Source of the DNA: Lichenostomus cassidix
Lineage: Eukaryota; Chordata; Aves; Passeriformes; Meliphagidae
Direction of reading: 5' to 3'
DNA length: 64,000 nt
Assembly (NCBI GenBank): GCA_008360975.2
Contig: CM039182.1
Coordinates: forward strand, 60,306,016 to 60,370,015
Below the pieces are notes generated by a model, which was given only the letters and a program-made list of their open reading frames with translations, did no database searches and was not told the DNA's origin. Shown here piece after piece: positions 23,887 to 37,038 of this stretch. Numbering within the stretch: the stretch's first letter is position 1; the number at the start of each line of letters is the position of its first letter. Both the position numbers and the translations under genes were made by a program.

Positions 23887-26800
23887 CATATGGTTCACAA
23901 ACAAGCCATAGGTGGGACCATCAGATAACATTTTTTGTTAAACAATTTTGAAGAAGAAACAATTATATATATGTATATGCGAGCCCATTTGAGAGCAATC
24001 TATCAGCAAGCTAGAAGGCTAAATTAATCAAACTATTTGCTATAAATAGGTTCACTAGCACTAACTACTCCTACTCGTTTTGCAAATCTGAAGCAGATAA
24101 TTGTATTCATTTCTCTTTATTTATGTACTGTCAAGGTTTGTTGTAAAAAGTCAGTTGGACCTTTGAAAATGATACTCTCTTTGAGTCCCAGAGGTCTCAT
24201 CAGCCTTTTAAAAGAAAATGCTACAGGTCACTTTTAATAAATTTTAATGCACCTTACTAAAATCCATACAGATCAAAAATCACATTCTGACCCTTTCATG
24301 CTAACCTGCAATAGCTTTTAATTTCCCTAGTCTTATTTTACTTTTTAGGGAATTATAGTACCTACTGAACCTTTATATTGTACATTGATTTTTTTTTTAT
24401 CCTCTCTTACTAAGATTTTGACTGTTGATTTGCAGTTTTCTTGATGTTTATTTTTTTAAAATAGTAGTGTAACTTAACCAAGGCCTATTATGCAGCAGCA
24501 GAATGCCAGGAAAACAGTTTTTTGCCTATTATTTCAACATTAAGCAGGCAAATAATTTTTTTTAAAACTCTAGCCATTAAAAATGGCAAATACTATGTTT
24601 AGAGTTTTGTTTCTGAGTTAGATCCTTTTTTCCTTTCCCTAAGAAGGTTGAAAATGAGGGGTTTTAAGAGGATTGGGGAAAACACTGAGTAAATTGGGAT
24701 ATTTGCTGGCATCTTGAAGTAGAACCATAATGTGACCCGAAGAGCTCCAATGTTTCCTGATTATTTTGAAAAAAGTTGTTGCCACATTCTTTGAATTATC
24801 ACTTAAAAGTGGCTGGAATTGTTAACACCAAATATTATTTCTTATGAGAGTTTTGTGTGATCTTAGTAACATTTGGCACCATTTGATTCATTTTAGTATT
24901 ATTGTTAGGAAAGGGTGGATCAAAATCAGCAATCCACAGAGAACTAAGTATGCACCATGGGAAGTAGAAAAATGATATTAATTTTGCAGTTGAGAGAAAT
25001 TCCAGCTTGTCCCAGTTTACCACAGACAGGAAATTTCAAATGTCCTAGTGATGGTGGACTATCACCAGCTGCCTCTTTCAGTACTGTGGGATTACCTTCT
25101 TTACGTCTTTCTACATTCCCCATAGATGTCACATCTTGAGTCAGAATATGGCCAAATCTGAAAGCTTTTGGAGATCCTTTTTGAAAAATTTTTTCATGTA
25201 AGACAAAAGAAGTCCTTTTCTAACCCATTCCATCCATAAGCATGGATTGATTTGTAGACAAATCTATTTAAATTAAAATCTCATCCATTTGCTATATGCA
25301 TTAGGGAACAAAACATATATATTTGTACAATATTTTATGTTGGTTAATCACAGGGGGTGTCAGTGGAGATGCAAACAATTGAGTCAGGCAGATAAGAGAT
25401 ACATATGACTCTTGTAGCACTTTTAAGGTACTGAGCAAAACCTTTGGTTCGTTGTTGGTTTTTTCTTGTAGGTCTCTATTTACACATTAGTATTTGAGTA
25501 TTTGCTAACTTATAATGACTTTGATTTTATAAATTTGTTTGCATGTATTTTGCTGGTGTATTTTGCATTAAAATAGTATGTGCATGACAAGCAATAGGTT
25601 TACACCTGTAGTTATGTGCTGGCATATTTACAGAGACAACATTAATATAGCTTATTTCACATTTTACCAGCCTTTCTGCTTTCTGTTATGCTGCTTGGTA
25701 GGCAGACCTTAGGAAACTCCCCTTCTCCCAAAACACCCTGAATTGCTGACCACGATGAAGGAATTTCTAATATTTATTTAAAATTGTATTCTAATAACAC
25801 CCACTAGAGCCATCACTCACTACACACAATTTCCATTTCAAAACACTTCACATTTGAGCACATCATCCAAATCAAAGTGCATTAATTTGCTGCAGAAGTA
25901 CAGCTCACATGCATGGTACTTTTTCTATTTTGAGTTCTTCCACTATCCTTGAAAAATAAGTATTATAAACCACTCAATATACAGCAGTGAAAACTGAAAC
26001 AGATATTAAAAGACATTTTCAGAAAGAAGTTGGGCAAACTGTAAAAAATGCTCCCTGAACAAGCTCAGTCCAGACTGCCATTTTTTTCAGCAGAAAATGG
26101 TAAAGTTGGAGAAAATCAGAAAATTTAGGCCAACATCATGAATATACTCTCAGATGTGCAAAATGTGGAGCATCTACAGCTGAACTGATCTCAAAAAGAA
26201 TTATTTTTCCTGATGTCTTATAAGCTTTACCTTTATACTGACTTGACATTAGAACTTGCCATTTGGTGTTCTTGGGTTTGTACCAATGTGTATTCTTTCT
26301 CTGCACAAATAATACCATGTTTAAGAAAACTAGAATAATAGCAAAAAAGAAATTGCTAAGTAAAAATTAAACATGAGATTTAATGATATATTATATGAAT
26401 ATAGCCTTAATGCTAAGACGCCCAAATTAAATGCACTTCCAAATCATTCTATGAATAAATGAATGCTGATTTTTTTTTTACCAGCAATGTGGGAGTAAAT
26501 TTCTTCAAAATATCAAGTCCAAATTATTATTCTATTTACAACTATTTTCATCCGTCTGCTTCAACTGAGGGAAAACAGAGCCTAGATCTCCTCACTTTGA
26601 GAGGAAATCTCAATCTTGATTCCTTCAGAGGCATTTCTCACATAACATGTCTAAACACTGGAAATCAGATACAGCATTTTTTTTTAAACCATAGAAAGAA
26701 TCACCAATGGAAGACAAAGAGCTGATATCATTCTATGTACACTGTACATTTTTCAATAAATATGTTAACTTATCCCATGAACAGATTTATTTGAGTATGT

Positions 26801-27827
26801 AGTGTTACTTTTAGTGCTGTATTTGTGTAGTCAAAGCTTGATCTCCCTTATTAAGGAGGTTATAAATGATTAACACATGTGTAAAATACAACTGTTATTT
26901 ATACATCTAAGTATGGATTTAGAGCTCTATATTAAATAATCAAGCTTGGCCATCATCATATTATGTCAATTTACAGGTATTTGACATATTTGTGTTTTGA
27001 TTAATTTTTTTTTCAGATTCATTATTCTCTTCCAATAGTTATCTTTCAGATTCTGCATTACTTGGGTATGTGCCATGTCAGGTATTCTTGCATAATGATT
27101 TCTATGGGCCAGCTAAATTAAGTTCAGTTGTTTATACAGTATCTATTTGATTTATGTCTATATTTGTTTGTAATTGTCTTTATGGTTGTTAGTGTTAATT
27201 AGAGAATCAATAGAAAAGATTTTTTTAATGAAATGAATATATAGAAAAACACTCTATTATAATATACAGTGTTATTTCTATAACCTGGTATCAATATCTT
27301 CTATTGCTTCCTCCCCATAGATTTACTGTGAACATCTACTGGAGCATATTTCAAAGGTACATAAAGAAACCTTTTGTTTCTTTGTTAAAGTGTGCCCTGA
27401 AGATGTTCACCTGGACATCTCTAGGTTTTCCAGCATAATTAGTATTTGTTTTGGAATTACAGGTCCAGAGAATAGAACCTATTGTTCTGCTCTAACATTT
27501 TTTCTAGATCTTGATTCTTTTTTTTTTTCTCTCTCTTACTCATGTCATCTTTTTTGTTTCTCCTAAGGTCACATGATAATAGCAATGTCCCTATTCTATA
27601 TCTCCTTAATATGCATGCATTTGGGCACAAATTTTCGAAAGCACTGTGAGACCTTCTGAATTATATGGTCTGTGCTATTCCTTCATTGATACACTCAGAG
27701 TTCAGCACATTAGTAAACATTTTTCTGAATGATGCCCTTAAAGTTCTGCATCTGTTTCACTGTACTTGACACTGCATCATCCTTCCAGAAGGTAGAGTTC
27801 TTGTTTTTGAGTCAACATTTACTGGGA
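23887..27827. other. Unique AT-rich non-coding sequence
   Basis: No gene, RNA or repeat family recognised. Short T or A runs occur at about 24,391, 24,549, 26,469 and 26,679. All open frames are under 90 codons. Confidence 0.55.
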
Positions 27828-27957
27828 AAAATCATAAAATCATAAAACAACTGGAACTAAGAGGGAACTCCAGAATGTCTCTAGTCCAATCTCCTGCCCA
27901 AAACATGTAAATTCAAAGATCATGTTGCTTAGAGTCTTGTCCAATTAAATTTTAAAA
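27828..27957 (-). mobile_element. Old CR1 LINE 3' end
   Basis: Read on the plus strand, this starts with the decayed 8-base tail repeat (AAATCATAAAATCATAAAAC), then AACTGGAACTAAGAGGGAACTC and CTCTAGTCCAATCTCCTGCC, corresponding to the inverted CR1 terminus GGTTGGAAGGGACCTC...CTAGTCCAACCYCCTGC. It continues through TTGCTTAGAGTCTTGTCCAA (the GGTTGCTCAGGGCCTTGTCCAG segment) and fades after TTTTAAA. The tail lies on the left, so the element is on the minus strand. Heavy divergence makes it an old copy, with only the 3' untranslated end left. Confidence 0.8.
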
Positions 27958-30900
27958 AAATTAATTGCGGGGAAGAATCTGAAATATATTTGTGACTAGC
28001 TTGATAAAAATACAGTAGAGCATCATATTAGAAATATGTCTTCCCTCCTCCTCCCAGCCCCACATCCCCCGAAAAAGTTAACTGAAGATAAAAACCATTT
28101 GTTTTCAGGTGTTCTTGGTTTTGTTGTGTTTTTTTGTGGGGGGAGTAGGGTGGTTTGGTATGTGTTGGGCTTTTGTTGTTACAAGCCATCTAAAATTACT
28201 CCTGCTTTTCACTAGGTGTGTCACCACAGCCATTCTTAGACATTTGCTAAGTGCAGAAAGGTCTGGAATTTTTTGTCTTTTGTGTCTGTTTTAGTGGTCT
28301 GTTCAGATTTCTCCACTACATTGTTTAAACTGATGTTGATCTATTTATACAATCATACTGTGAAAGAGCCTGCTCACCACCGTGGTGGCAAGAGCTGCAC
28401 TAACAAAAGGGGCAAGGATCTGAATTGCTTTGGAGCTTAGTCTTTTGGGCCACTTTCAATCACACAGACTTCTTCTCCCACCCTGGTAAATCCTCCATTT
28501 GACTCTCTCTTTTACCTTACTGCCCACAGGGATCCTGGTCTAGCAGCAACAACATCTCTGTTCATGCCATCATTCACAACAAAGGGGGACAATTCTGCTT
28601 TTGCAGCTTCTCAACTCCTCATTGGTTAAAACAGTTCAGTATTGAACAGCTGGGCTCCCTCTCCTACCCTGTTCTGGAGCATTGGTGTAGTCAAAGCAGC
28701 TTTGACTGGGGACTAAAGCTGTGGGCCTTGAGGGAAAGTGCAGGGAGAAGAAACTGTGATTTTACCCTTCCTTTAATGTCTGGCCACTGACTGGTGCTTT
28801 CCAGCTAAAAAATATGTGAACCCTCAAATCAGTTTCAGTAATCAAACCGCAGAGGGGTTCAAAGCAGCTTGATATAGCAGCAGTCTGTCTGGAAAGCATG
28901 ATTCATTCCAATATACTTTTGTCATATATAGATACTTCCAGTTTCTACCTTCCAAGACACACTCCATGGTATTGAATCAAATGTTTTGCTACTGTATTTT
29001 TCTTTTTTTTAGGAGTTATTATCATGTGTAACTGGAAATTTACTACATGAAAATACAAAGGCAGATAAGCTTTTATGTGGTCCTAAGTGGCGGCTGCAGC
29101 TCCCTGAGTTATAGGTGAACTAGTTTGAATCCCGCTGAAGCTCATGCTCTCTTAGTTTCTGTGGTAGGAGTGCTTTAAACCAGCAACAATAAAGCACAGA
29201 GATGTCAACATCTGCAGCAGCAGGCCTGGGTATGAGAGCAGGCACAGCCCACGGGCAGCAAGAGGGCACAGCCTAACACAGTAGAAAGGCTGGTGTAGTG
29301 GAGCTCTGCTCGCCAGAATCACCCAGCAGGGCCATCCACTTTTCTCGGTAAAGATGAAGACTAGCAGCAGCATAAAAATTAGGAAAATCCTTTCCTTTAT
29401 TTAGGTCAGGCTGCCACAGATGTTGTCTTCATACTATATGTCATGCTATGCGCAGAATAAAATTTAAAAATCTTTAAGAATATACACTTAAGAATATACA
29501 ATGCCCTCTTTTCAAAAAAAAGCCCACTATGTAAATATCCCAGAGCAGGACAAGGGCTGAATGAATCAGTTTGCTGAACCACATTTTAATCCTCTCTGGA
29601 ATGTCACTAGGCTTTCCCAGCCAATGTTTGCTCTAAACATTTGCACCAGGTTGTCACCTGTTATGCCAGTGTAATTCTAAAGCAAACCACAGTGATGTTA
29701 CTACAGTTTTGTATTTGTCTGAGTGAAAGCAGCATCCTGCCATTTGATGGCAAGATATGAAGGGGACGTGGGCTGCAACACCCTCTGCCTGTAACAATTG
29801 TTAAAAACTACACAGGATTGCTTAAGAGACAAAGCCTGAAAATACTTTTTGCAGTGTTCTTACAAAAGTCAGCTGCCCAGGTTTTACCCTGCCAGTGGAA
29901 GGTGTCTGACAAGAGGGAGCTCGCCTTGCCATCTATGCGGAGGGTGCCAGCAGCAACATGATGGAAGCAGCTACCTGGAACTAAAGGGGGATTCACTGAA
30001 ATAAATATGCCAGGGGGCTTGGAAGGCTGAAATGGCTGCCATCTGAAGAGATGGCTTCACGGCCTGTTTACACACATTGTTGAATCCAGAGCATTGATTC
30101 TATGTTTGATGTAAAAAGAAATTAAAGCCCTGGTCTCATTAGATAACCGGTTATGGTTAAAGATCACAAGGAGACTCTCTCTTCCTTTGTATGTCACTGA
30201 ATAGGTCTCAGCAGGCAGCTCCTTGTGCACAATTGATTTCAAGCAGAGTTTTGTCTGAAAGATGCTTCTAGATTATGGCAAGAAAGCATTCTATAATCCT
30301 TCTGCCAATGTAGTTATGTTTAACAGACATTCAACTCTTATCACTGATTGATAACACTTAACTCAAAACATATTTAAGCTTTAGGAATGTCAATATTTTG
30401 CCGCCAAGTGAAGGTGACCCTTGCTCTTCTTGTTTGCTAAGTGTGCGCAGTGGTTTGCTGGTAAATTTGTAAGGGTGGTTATGTGGGCAGGCTGTTATGG
30501 ATTTGCTATCTTAGCCTGAAGTGTTTGCTGCTGATTATGTGATTAAATCAATAATAATTTCTGTTTGGATCCTGCGCTTCTGGATTCATCTTCTTTTCCA
30601 TGTTGCGGAGCAGAACAATGGGCTTTTGCACTTGAGCCTTAAGTGCTTTGTTGTTAAAGAAATGCCAAAGATATGGCAGGTGGCTTCCAAATCTCTTTAG
30701 AAAGCAAAATATTATAACAGCTCTACAGGTAAATAAACCAGTGAGGCCTTTGTGGCAAAGGAGGTGAACATGACAGGTGCAGAATAGGGGGCTCCTTTTA
30801 ATCAATGCTACTGTTTATTCTGGCTTACCTGAAGTAGTGCATATCCTTCCAAACTGCCTTCATTCCATATTAAACAGATATTCTTTTATTCTGATACAGA

Positions 30901-31017
30901 GTGAATTTACATTTAAACAGGCACAGCACTCACATTCACAGCATATGGTCATTCTAGCCACCCTGGCGGTTTTACATTACAACACAGGAGGTCTGTGTGA
31001 TGCACTTCACAGGACAA
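27958..31017. other. Unique non-coding sequence
   Basis: A G-rich/T-rich patch lies at 28,121-28,160. The stretch 28,400-28,760 is less AT-rich than its neighbours but has no protein-like frame. The segment 29,500-30,500 is repeat-free and looks ordinary. A B-box-like GTTTGAATCCC at about 29,127 is considered and rejected as a tRNA below. Confidence 0.5.
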
Positions 31018-31085
31018 AGAGGATTTCCTCTCTCTTTTTCTCTCTCTCTCTTTTTCCTTCCCCCTTGCCCTCCTCCCTTGCCCCT
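31018..31085. repeat. Pyrimidine-rich (TC)n tract
   Basis: CT-dinucleotide runs mixed with T and C homopolymers, followed at once by a short (CA)n patch (ATACACACACAGACACAG). No retroelement body adjoins. Confidence 0.85.
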
Positions 31086-31753
31086 ATACACACACAGACA
31101 CAGAAACCACCACCGAGCAAAGTATATTAGGAATTCCACAGAATTCTGCATGTAGTGTGAGCAATAGATCTATTTCAGGGAAAAGCAGTCTGTTTTCCTT
31201 AAGTTGCTCTAGGCTGCAGAGTAGGGGGGTTTCCGCCTTTTCTTTTTTTTTTTTTTTTAATTTCTGTAGCTTTTCTCCAGCAAAAGACACCATCACACTT
31301 GTTTATAATAACTCGTGTATAATATGAACCACATTGGATGAATCTTCAACTCTCAGAGGGGGATCCTCCTTTAATCCTTCTTTCCAAACTCCTTAGTGGC
31401 TAAAGGGGCTTTACCTTGCAAGCAACTTTTGTGCTGCTCAAGCTCTCAGCAGGAAAATCTGGGACAATTCAATGTCCCAGCGGAAATCACTGGGACACCA
31501 ACAGATCTTTTAAAATCAGAACATCTGGTCGGTCACCTTATCCCATTTGGGTAAACAGAACTTTCTTAATCAGGCTGTGTTAGAAAACTGATTGAAACTG
31601 AAGGTAGTTTAATGGTTATAGGATAGCACTTGGCTAATGTTTTAACACTGGGAGTGTAGCATACTGTGATGGACAACAACTATGCTAATCAGTTCTTTTA
31701 AACAACAAATTGCTTGTAGCAACGTTAAATATCACTTTTTAAAAATGGCAAAG
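31086..31753. other. Unique non-coding sequence
   Basis: Contains a poly-T run at 31,242-31,258. Nothing else recognised. Several TTAATCA/TAATCAG words occur after 31,560, close to the hairpin described next. Confidence 0.5.
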
Positions 31754-31808
31754 TCACCTTAGGGAATATGCTCTTCTCCGCCTATAAAAGAGGAGCTTCC
31801 TAAGGTGA
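31754..31808. repeat. Imperfect 55-base hairpin
   Basis: The left arm TCACCTTAGGGA (31754-31765) pairs with TTCCTAAGGTGA (31797-31808), with one G-T type position. After a 4-base bulge (ATAT), GCTCTTCT (31770-31777) pairs with AGAGGAGC (31789-31796), again with one wobble. The terminal loop of 11 bases contains CCTATAAA. The total is about 20 paired positions. It could be the core of a small hairpin RNA, a decayed inverted-repeat transposon, or chance. Confidence 0.65.
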
Positions 31809-33446
31809 TCATTCATCTATTAACAGCAAAAAGCACTGCTCATTCAATATATTTAATTAGCACTGCAACTGAGGCTGGACAAATTCATTTTCACTCATCT
31901 CAAAACTGTTTCAGAATTCATACCAAGTTCTTATGTTAGGGCCACACTGATGGCACTGATAGTGCAGGGAAAAGTAGGAAGGGATGAAGGAGAGTTGAAA
32001 AATCTAAGGGTAGAAAAATATTTATTTCAATAAAGGTTGGAGAAAATTAAATGTTCCAGGCTTTTGAGGAAGAAGAAAATTTGTCTTCAGCAGCATCAGA
32101 TACTATGATGAAATTCACTGTAGTAATATGCAAATATAAAAACAATACTGTAGACCAAACGTTTGAGTATGTGTGAAAGAAAATCAGCACTGGGTAAGTG
32201 GAAGACTGAAAGACAGCAAAAGGAGATTCTGCATTGATATGCAAGTTTTATAGATCCAAACAGCATAGCTTTTTTCTCTCCATTTCTAAATGTATTAAAA
32301 CTTCCTGATTCCATATGCAGGGTGCTTTTCAAAACAGTTTTAGGCAGGAAGTTCTATACTATAAACCTCCACACTAAGGCTGATCCACAGTACAGAGAAC
32401 TGTCTCTGTTTATTTGTTGCACTTAGGCAACAAATAACAGGATGTGTCCCACAGCAGCCATCTATGTGTGACCTTTGTTAATGAAGAGGTACTTCAAGTG
32501 TACCTGGGGTGCAGGGTTAGGTCTGCAGCTGGGGAGGAGGGGGATCTAGTCTTTCACTACCAACCCACTTTGTGGGTTTCTATCAAATTATGTGCTACTC
32601 ATAATGAAAAGGAAAGGTGTGTTACTGCAGGAAGAGATATTATTCATAACTTTAAAAGCTATTTTGTTGTGAAAATAGTAAAATCATTTAATCCTGGGGC
32701 AGATGGAGGGAAATTCATGGCTCGACACTGTCAGAGTAATGTTTACAGCGGGGAAAAAAGTGAGAAACAAAATAAAACAAAGAAATGTAAGCTTGTCTTG
32801 GCTCTCCTCATTGTAAATTAGGACCAACTCCACTCAAGTCAATGGATTTACATCAGTGTATGATCAAAATAGATCCCACTGAAGTCGTAGTTTCACAAAT
32901 ATTTTCAGAGAACCTTATTCACAAATTTTAGGGAGACTGACACTAATTGCCAGCCTTAAAGAGGAATGATCATGACTTGGTAGTTTCCTACTTCTCCAGG
33001 TGTGATGTTTTTCAGTGGCTTTGTTGTTCAAATAAGATAACAGTGAGAAGGTTTTGGTGAAGGCTTCAAGGGAAAATTCACAAACAAAATGGGCAGAATC
33101 TGGCCCCAGTGATGAAACCAGTTGTTTTATACCAGCATATTGCACTAATTTGTTGCTAGTATAATATATGAATATGTTGCTATTTCTTGAGGAAATGTGG
33201 AATATGAAAAACAAACTAGCAAAAAGGAACAAAGGGGAAAAATACGAGATGTATAGTAAATAAACAGGATCTATAAGTGAACAACCAGTAAAAGGGGCAC
33301 TATCCCTTTTCTTTTGCTGTGCTGGGGGTTTGACATCTGCCTATCTGAAACCCTCACATCTCCAGAGAAGGAAATGGCTGAAAGGCTTCAGACACACAGA
33401 AGCCTCTTGTTGTCCTCATTTGTTGGCCAAGAAATTTCATCTTTAT
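31809..33446. other. Unique non-coding sequence
   Basis: No recognisable element. A 125-codon plus-strand frame (32,444-32,821) and a 105-codon minus-strand frame (32,915-33,232) lack domains and exon-like borders. Confidence 0.5.
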
Positions 33447-33497
33447 AAAATATATATTTTATATATATATATATACATTAAAAAAAAATTAAAAATT
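33447..33497. repeat. (TA)n and A-rich microsatellite
   Basis: An AT-only segment with eight consecutive TA units (about 33,460-33,475), then a run of nine or so A. It is nearly self-complementary on its left half (AAAATATATATTTTATATA). Confidence 0.9.
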
Positions 33498-33960
33498 CAT
33501 TTTAATTCTCCAATGTAAGTGTAAGGTGTGCTGCACAGAGTAGGATGCTGCAACAGAGAAGGTTGTGTTTGATCCATCTTTATGTGTCCCATGCTGTATT
33601 TTCCACTCATATTCATTAGTTCTTTGGCAGCAAATGTCAGAGAAGAATGACAAGAACGGAGAGAATTCAAATCCTCCTAAATCTACTGATGCTTTTGATC
33701 CTTAAGCCCACATTTTATAGCTTCTGAGGGGAGACCCACAACTTCCCATTGTGTATCACCATGAGGGAAGCTGTGTAGTCTGGAGCTGTGTGATTTTGTA
33801 TAGTCCTCCAGACATGCATTTTCTGGGTAAAAGTGCAAAGTGAGGTGACAGGCTAAATTTGGCTATCTTTGAGGAAAATTCTTCTGTCAAATTTATTTTG
33901 AGGTTATATACTAGAGGGTTACCTTCCTTTTTTTCCCTCAGGCTATTCTGATTTTAGATT
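33498..33960. other. Unique non-coding sequence
   Basis: Nothing recognisable. No open frame reaches 60 codons. Confidence 0.55.
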
Positions 33961-33997
33961 GCCATCTCTTGCCATTGCCATCTTTTGCCATTGCCAG
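33961..33997. repeat. 16-bp tandem duplication
   Basis: GCCATCTCTTGCCATT (33961-33976) is followed directly by GCCATCTTTTGCCATT (33977-33992) with one change, and then by GCCAG. The unit itself holds two GCCAT words. Confidence 0.85.
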
Positions 33998-34379
33998 TCA
34001 TGAGAAGGCCCAGGCAGCCCTAGAGGCATGGTGCTTCATAATCTGCTTCACCTATTCTAGACTCACTGGTCCAGGTATGGGTATTCCCTACTATACATTT
34101 GACATCAAGCCCCTGGAAGGTTTCCATTCTGGCTAGACTGATGGTGGCTTTTCAGAGCAGAAATTTTCTTTCCCTAATACAGTGAGTTAGAGAAAGCAGT
34201 TCTGCACTTCGCTTGTTGATGGCCAAATGATTTATTACACGGGAATTACTCTTGCAGCTGCATGCAAAATACATTAATTTTCTTTTTGTAGCTATCATCT
34301 CCATCCACTCTCACGGTTTGGGGGTTTTTTTAAGACAAAATCATTCACCATTCCTAAATAAAGCTTCTATTCCTGAAGA
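33998..34379. other. Unique non-coding sequence
   Basis: Nothing recognised. A 130-codon frame that begins here (34,252) runs through the duplication that follows and has no domain. Confidence 0.5.
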
Positions 34380-34422
34380 GTGGATCACCTACATCTTTGC
34401 TGGTGGATCACCTACATCTTTG
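34380..34422. repeat. 23-bp tandem duplication
   Basis: GTGGATCACCTACATCTTTG is present at 34380-34399 and, identically, at 34403-34422. Two exact 20-base copies imply a recent duplication, since old DNA would have diverged. Confidence 0.9.
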
Positions 34423-36996
34423 GAGGCTTTGTCTCAGCCAGTTCCAAGCTTCTGTGGCATCTCTGGGTGGTTCAAAGCAAGTTTCCCACAGGAGATTCAC
34501 CCTCCCAGGGAAGTAGAAAGAAGGTTAAATTTGGCTGTCCAGCAGCCCTGTTCTTTTTTAGTAGGAAAATTTGCACAGCCACCTGGGATCCAGGTGGAGA
34601 CCCTGTACCTTTGGAATTGCCTGAGCATTACCTCCTCTGACTGATTCTGAGGGCAAAAAGTGACAGCTGCATTTAGGCAGGGTTGTAATGTATATCACTA
34701 CACAGATCCACATGCAGATGTTTGCACATCCTTATGTGTCTACTTTTCACATTTCATACATGCTTAAGAAGACTTTGTCTTACATTTTTGTTTGTACAGA
34801 TAAAGGATCACCACTCTAAATAATTCTACCCCACACCCCCCTTTTGCTTTGTGTTGATGTTATACTCATTTTACTCTGAGCAAGCTAGTTTGTTCCTGTC
34901 CTCTGAGGAAGTTCAAGGTATAATGAGCAAAGCATCCGGATTAATTAAGCAACCTGGTGCAATTTCCCCTCCCCCACCCTCACTCCTCCTCCCATGGACT
35001 AGATTGGCTCTAATCCAAACAAAAGCAGCCCTCAAAGTCAGTCTTCAGCCAACAGTCAGTCCATTCTGCTGACATCCAAAGAATGGTTTTACTATATAAA
35101 TGATAAGAAATACCCTTGCTAAGACAGGAAGCCCTTTAAAGACATTACTGTCACCTTCTCAAATGTTTGCAATGATTCCAGGCTCTTTCCAAATACTGAA
35201 CAACATTTGCAAACTTTTCTGTTGTCAAGCATCCCAGTGAAATGTGATGCTTCAGAGCATATGAACTGGATGCCCACAGCAACTGTCTCTTCTGAATGCC
35301 TCGGCACCACACACACAGCAACGTAGACAAACTCTTTCCTTTTTATTTATAGTAACTTAAAGTTCGGCTTGGGCAGCACCATGTATGTCAAATTACCTTG
35401 CTCATGAATCTTCAGGAAATTATTGCTCTCTCTACATAGTACCATGTCCTTTAAAATGTGCAAGGGGGAGGGCATTGTGTTCCCAATTGGGGAGCTGCTG
35501 TTTTAATGCATGTAACTGATACTGATTTATGCTCTGGACAGAATTTATAGCAAGATGGAAAAGGTTATATTTTCATTGAAAATTTACTTCCATCATTTTC
35601 TTTAACCATCTATCTTTATGCAATCTCAGCAACTATCTCGGTCAACCAAGTGAGTCATTGGGCTCTAAATAAGGGGACTGCTGTGGGTTCTTTGTGTGTT
35701 TCCCTTTCAGAAGCTTGCTGCTATTTACTGCAGAGAGGTCATTTAAAATAGGGATCACAAATTTATTTCTGTGCCATGCATGTTTTGTGCATAATTTAGA
35801 TTACTGTATTAGTATATCTTTCTCACTGGTTTCCTGCTTCTTACACTAACCTCTTTATATTGTCTTCTACAGGCAGTAGATGTGATACACAGCCGGCTCA
35901 GACAGATAAAGTATTAATGCTTTGGTCACCTGAGGTTACTAACTTTACTGATGTGACAGGATAGCTCTGGGTTGAGTGCGTATGTCCTGGACACAGGAGG
36001 GCAGATAATGCATAATGTTCTTGTTTTGCGTAGTGGAACCATATCATTTTATATCATGGGGAAGCAGAAAAGCCCTAAAGATAAGTTTGAACAGAGGGAA
36101 AGCATAAGATTTATTTATTGCTACTTTCTAAAAGAAGAGTCTGCAGAATTAAGGGACCTGGGGATCCATTCTCCAGCTAAAATCATTAGAATCTTCAATA
36201 AGCATCTGCTATGTGACACTCTATCGGTTCCTCCTACACAGCAGTGACTCTCTGCTCAGATGACTCTTGCACGTACTTTTTAGGCTATTGATTGGTAGGA
36301 GAACCATATCATCCTGTACCCTCCCACTTCATTTCATGTGACAGTTGGAGGGAGGGAGGATGCTAAAAGTCTCCAGCAATGGGGACTGCCTAAGGGTGAA
36401 ATGGTAAAATTACCTATTCTCGTCACTGTCTGCAAAAACAACTGAGCTGAATGCTGGACTTAGCTCCTCAGACTAGTCAGTGTGCTGTGACCAACAAGTT
36501 TGAGAGGAGTGGGCAGTAAATGAACATCTTTTAAGGAAATGCCATTGCCTGGAAAGTCTAATGGGAGGGGAATGTTTTACAGCAGTAACTACAACACTAA
36601 GGTTGATGAAGTGTAAAATTCCGGCAGCCCACAGCATGCTGACTTCTTCTGAATAAATATTTTAAAAATACACCTTTCTCCATACGAAAACCCTTTGACA
36701 GGTGTTGAGTTTTATACAGAACTCAGTAGCAGAAAACTCGGCAGCTGCATCTTGCCAGATGGGGAGCTGCACACAACTGTAGCTAAACAGCATATCTGGC
36801 AGGACTCAGGATTTTAGAGATGCCATCTTTTCTTGATTTCCATATTGCTATTCCATAGGCAGAGGCAGAGGAGAAAGCTGCATTTTACAAAAGGTATGTA
36901 CGTGGCAGATTACAACAGAAGAGATGTTTGTAGTGCTTGTGGTTCCTCTGCAGTTTGGTGGGAGCTCAGAGCACTGAAGGAATTGCTGGACCACAT
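34423..36996. other. Unique non-coding sequence
   Basis: Pyrimidine-rich stretch at 34,966-34,996 (C and CT runs). Otherwise no exon or repeat family. Mixed-composition segments at about 35,100-35,700 could be conserved but show no distinctive signature. Confidence 0.5.
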
Positions 36997-37038
36997 GACC
37001 AGTAATTACACTTTCTAGACCAGTAACTACACTTTCTT
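36997..37038. repeat. 21-bp tandem duplication
   Basis: GACCAGTAATTACACTTTCT (36997-37016) is repeated as GACCAGTAACTACACTTTCT (37018-37037), with one difference. A local two-copy duplication. Confidence 0.85.

Noticed and set aside
28500..28560. Pyrimidine tract plus CACAG as a 3' splice site
   Set aside because: The following sequence has no protein-like open frame and no matching donor, and such tracts are common by chance.
29060..29140. B-box-like GTTTGAATCCC suggesting a tRNA or tRNA-derived SINE
   Set aside because: No acceptor stem or matching A box at the right spacing, and no repeated copies or SINE body recognised.
34252..34644. 130-codon plus-strand ORF
   Set aside because: Overlaps an 86-codon frame in another phase and runs through a recent 23-base duplication. 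No domain seen.
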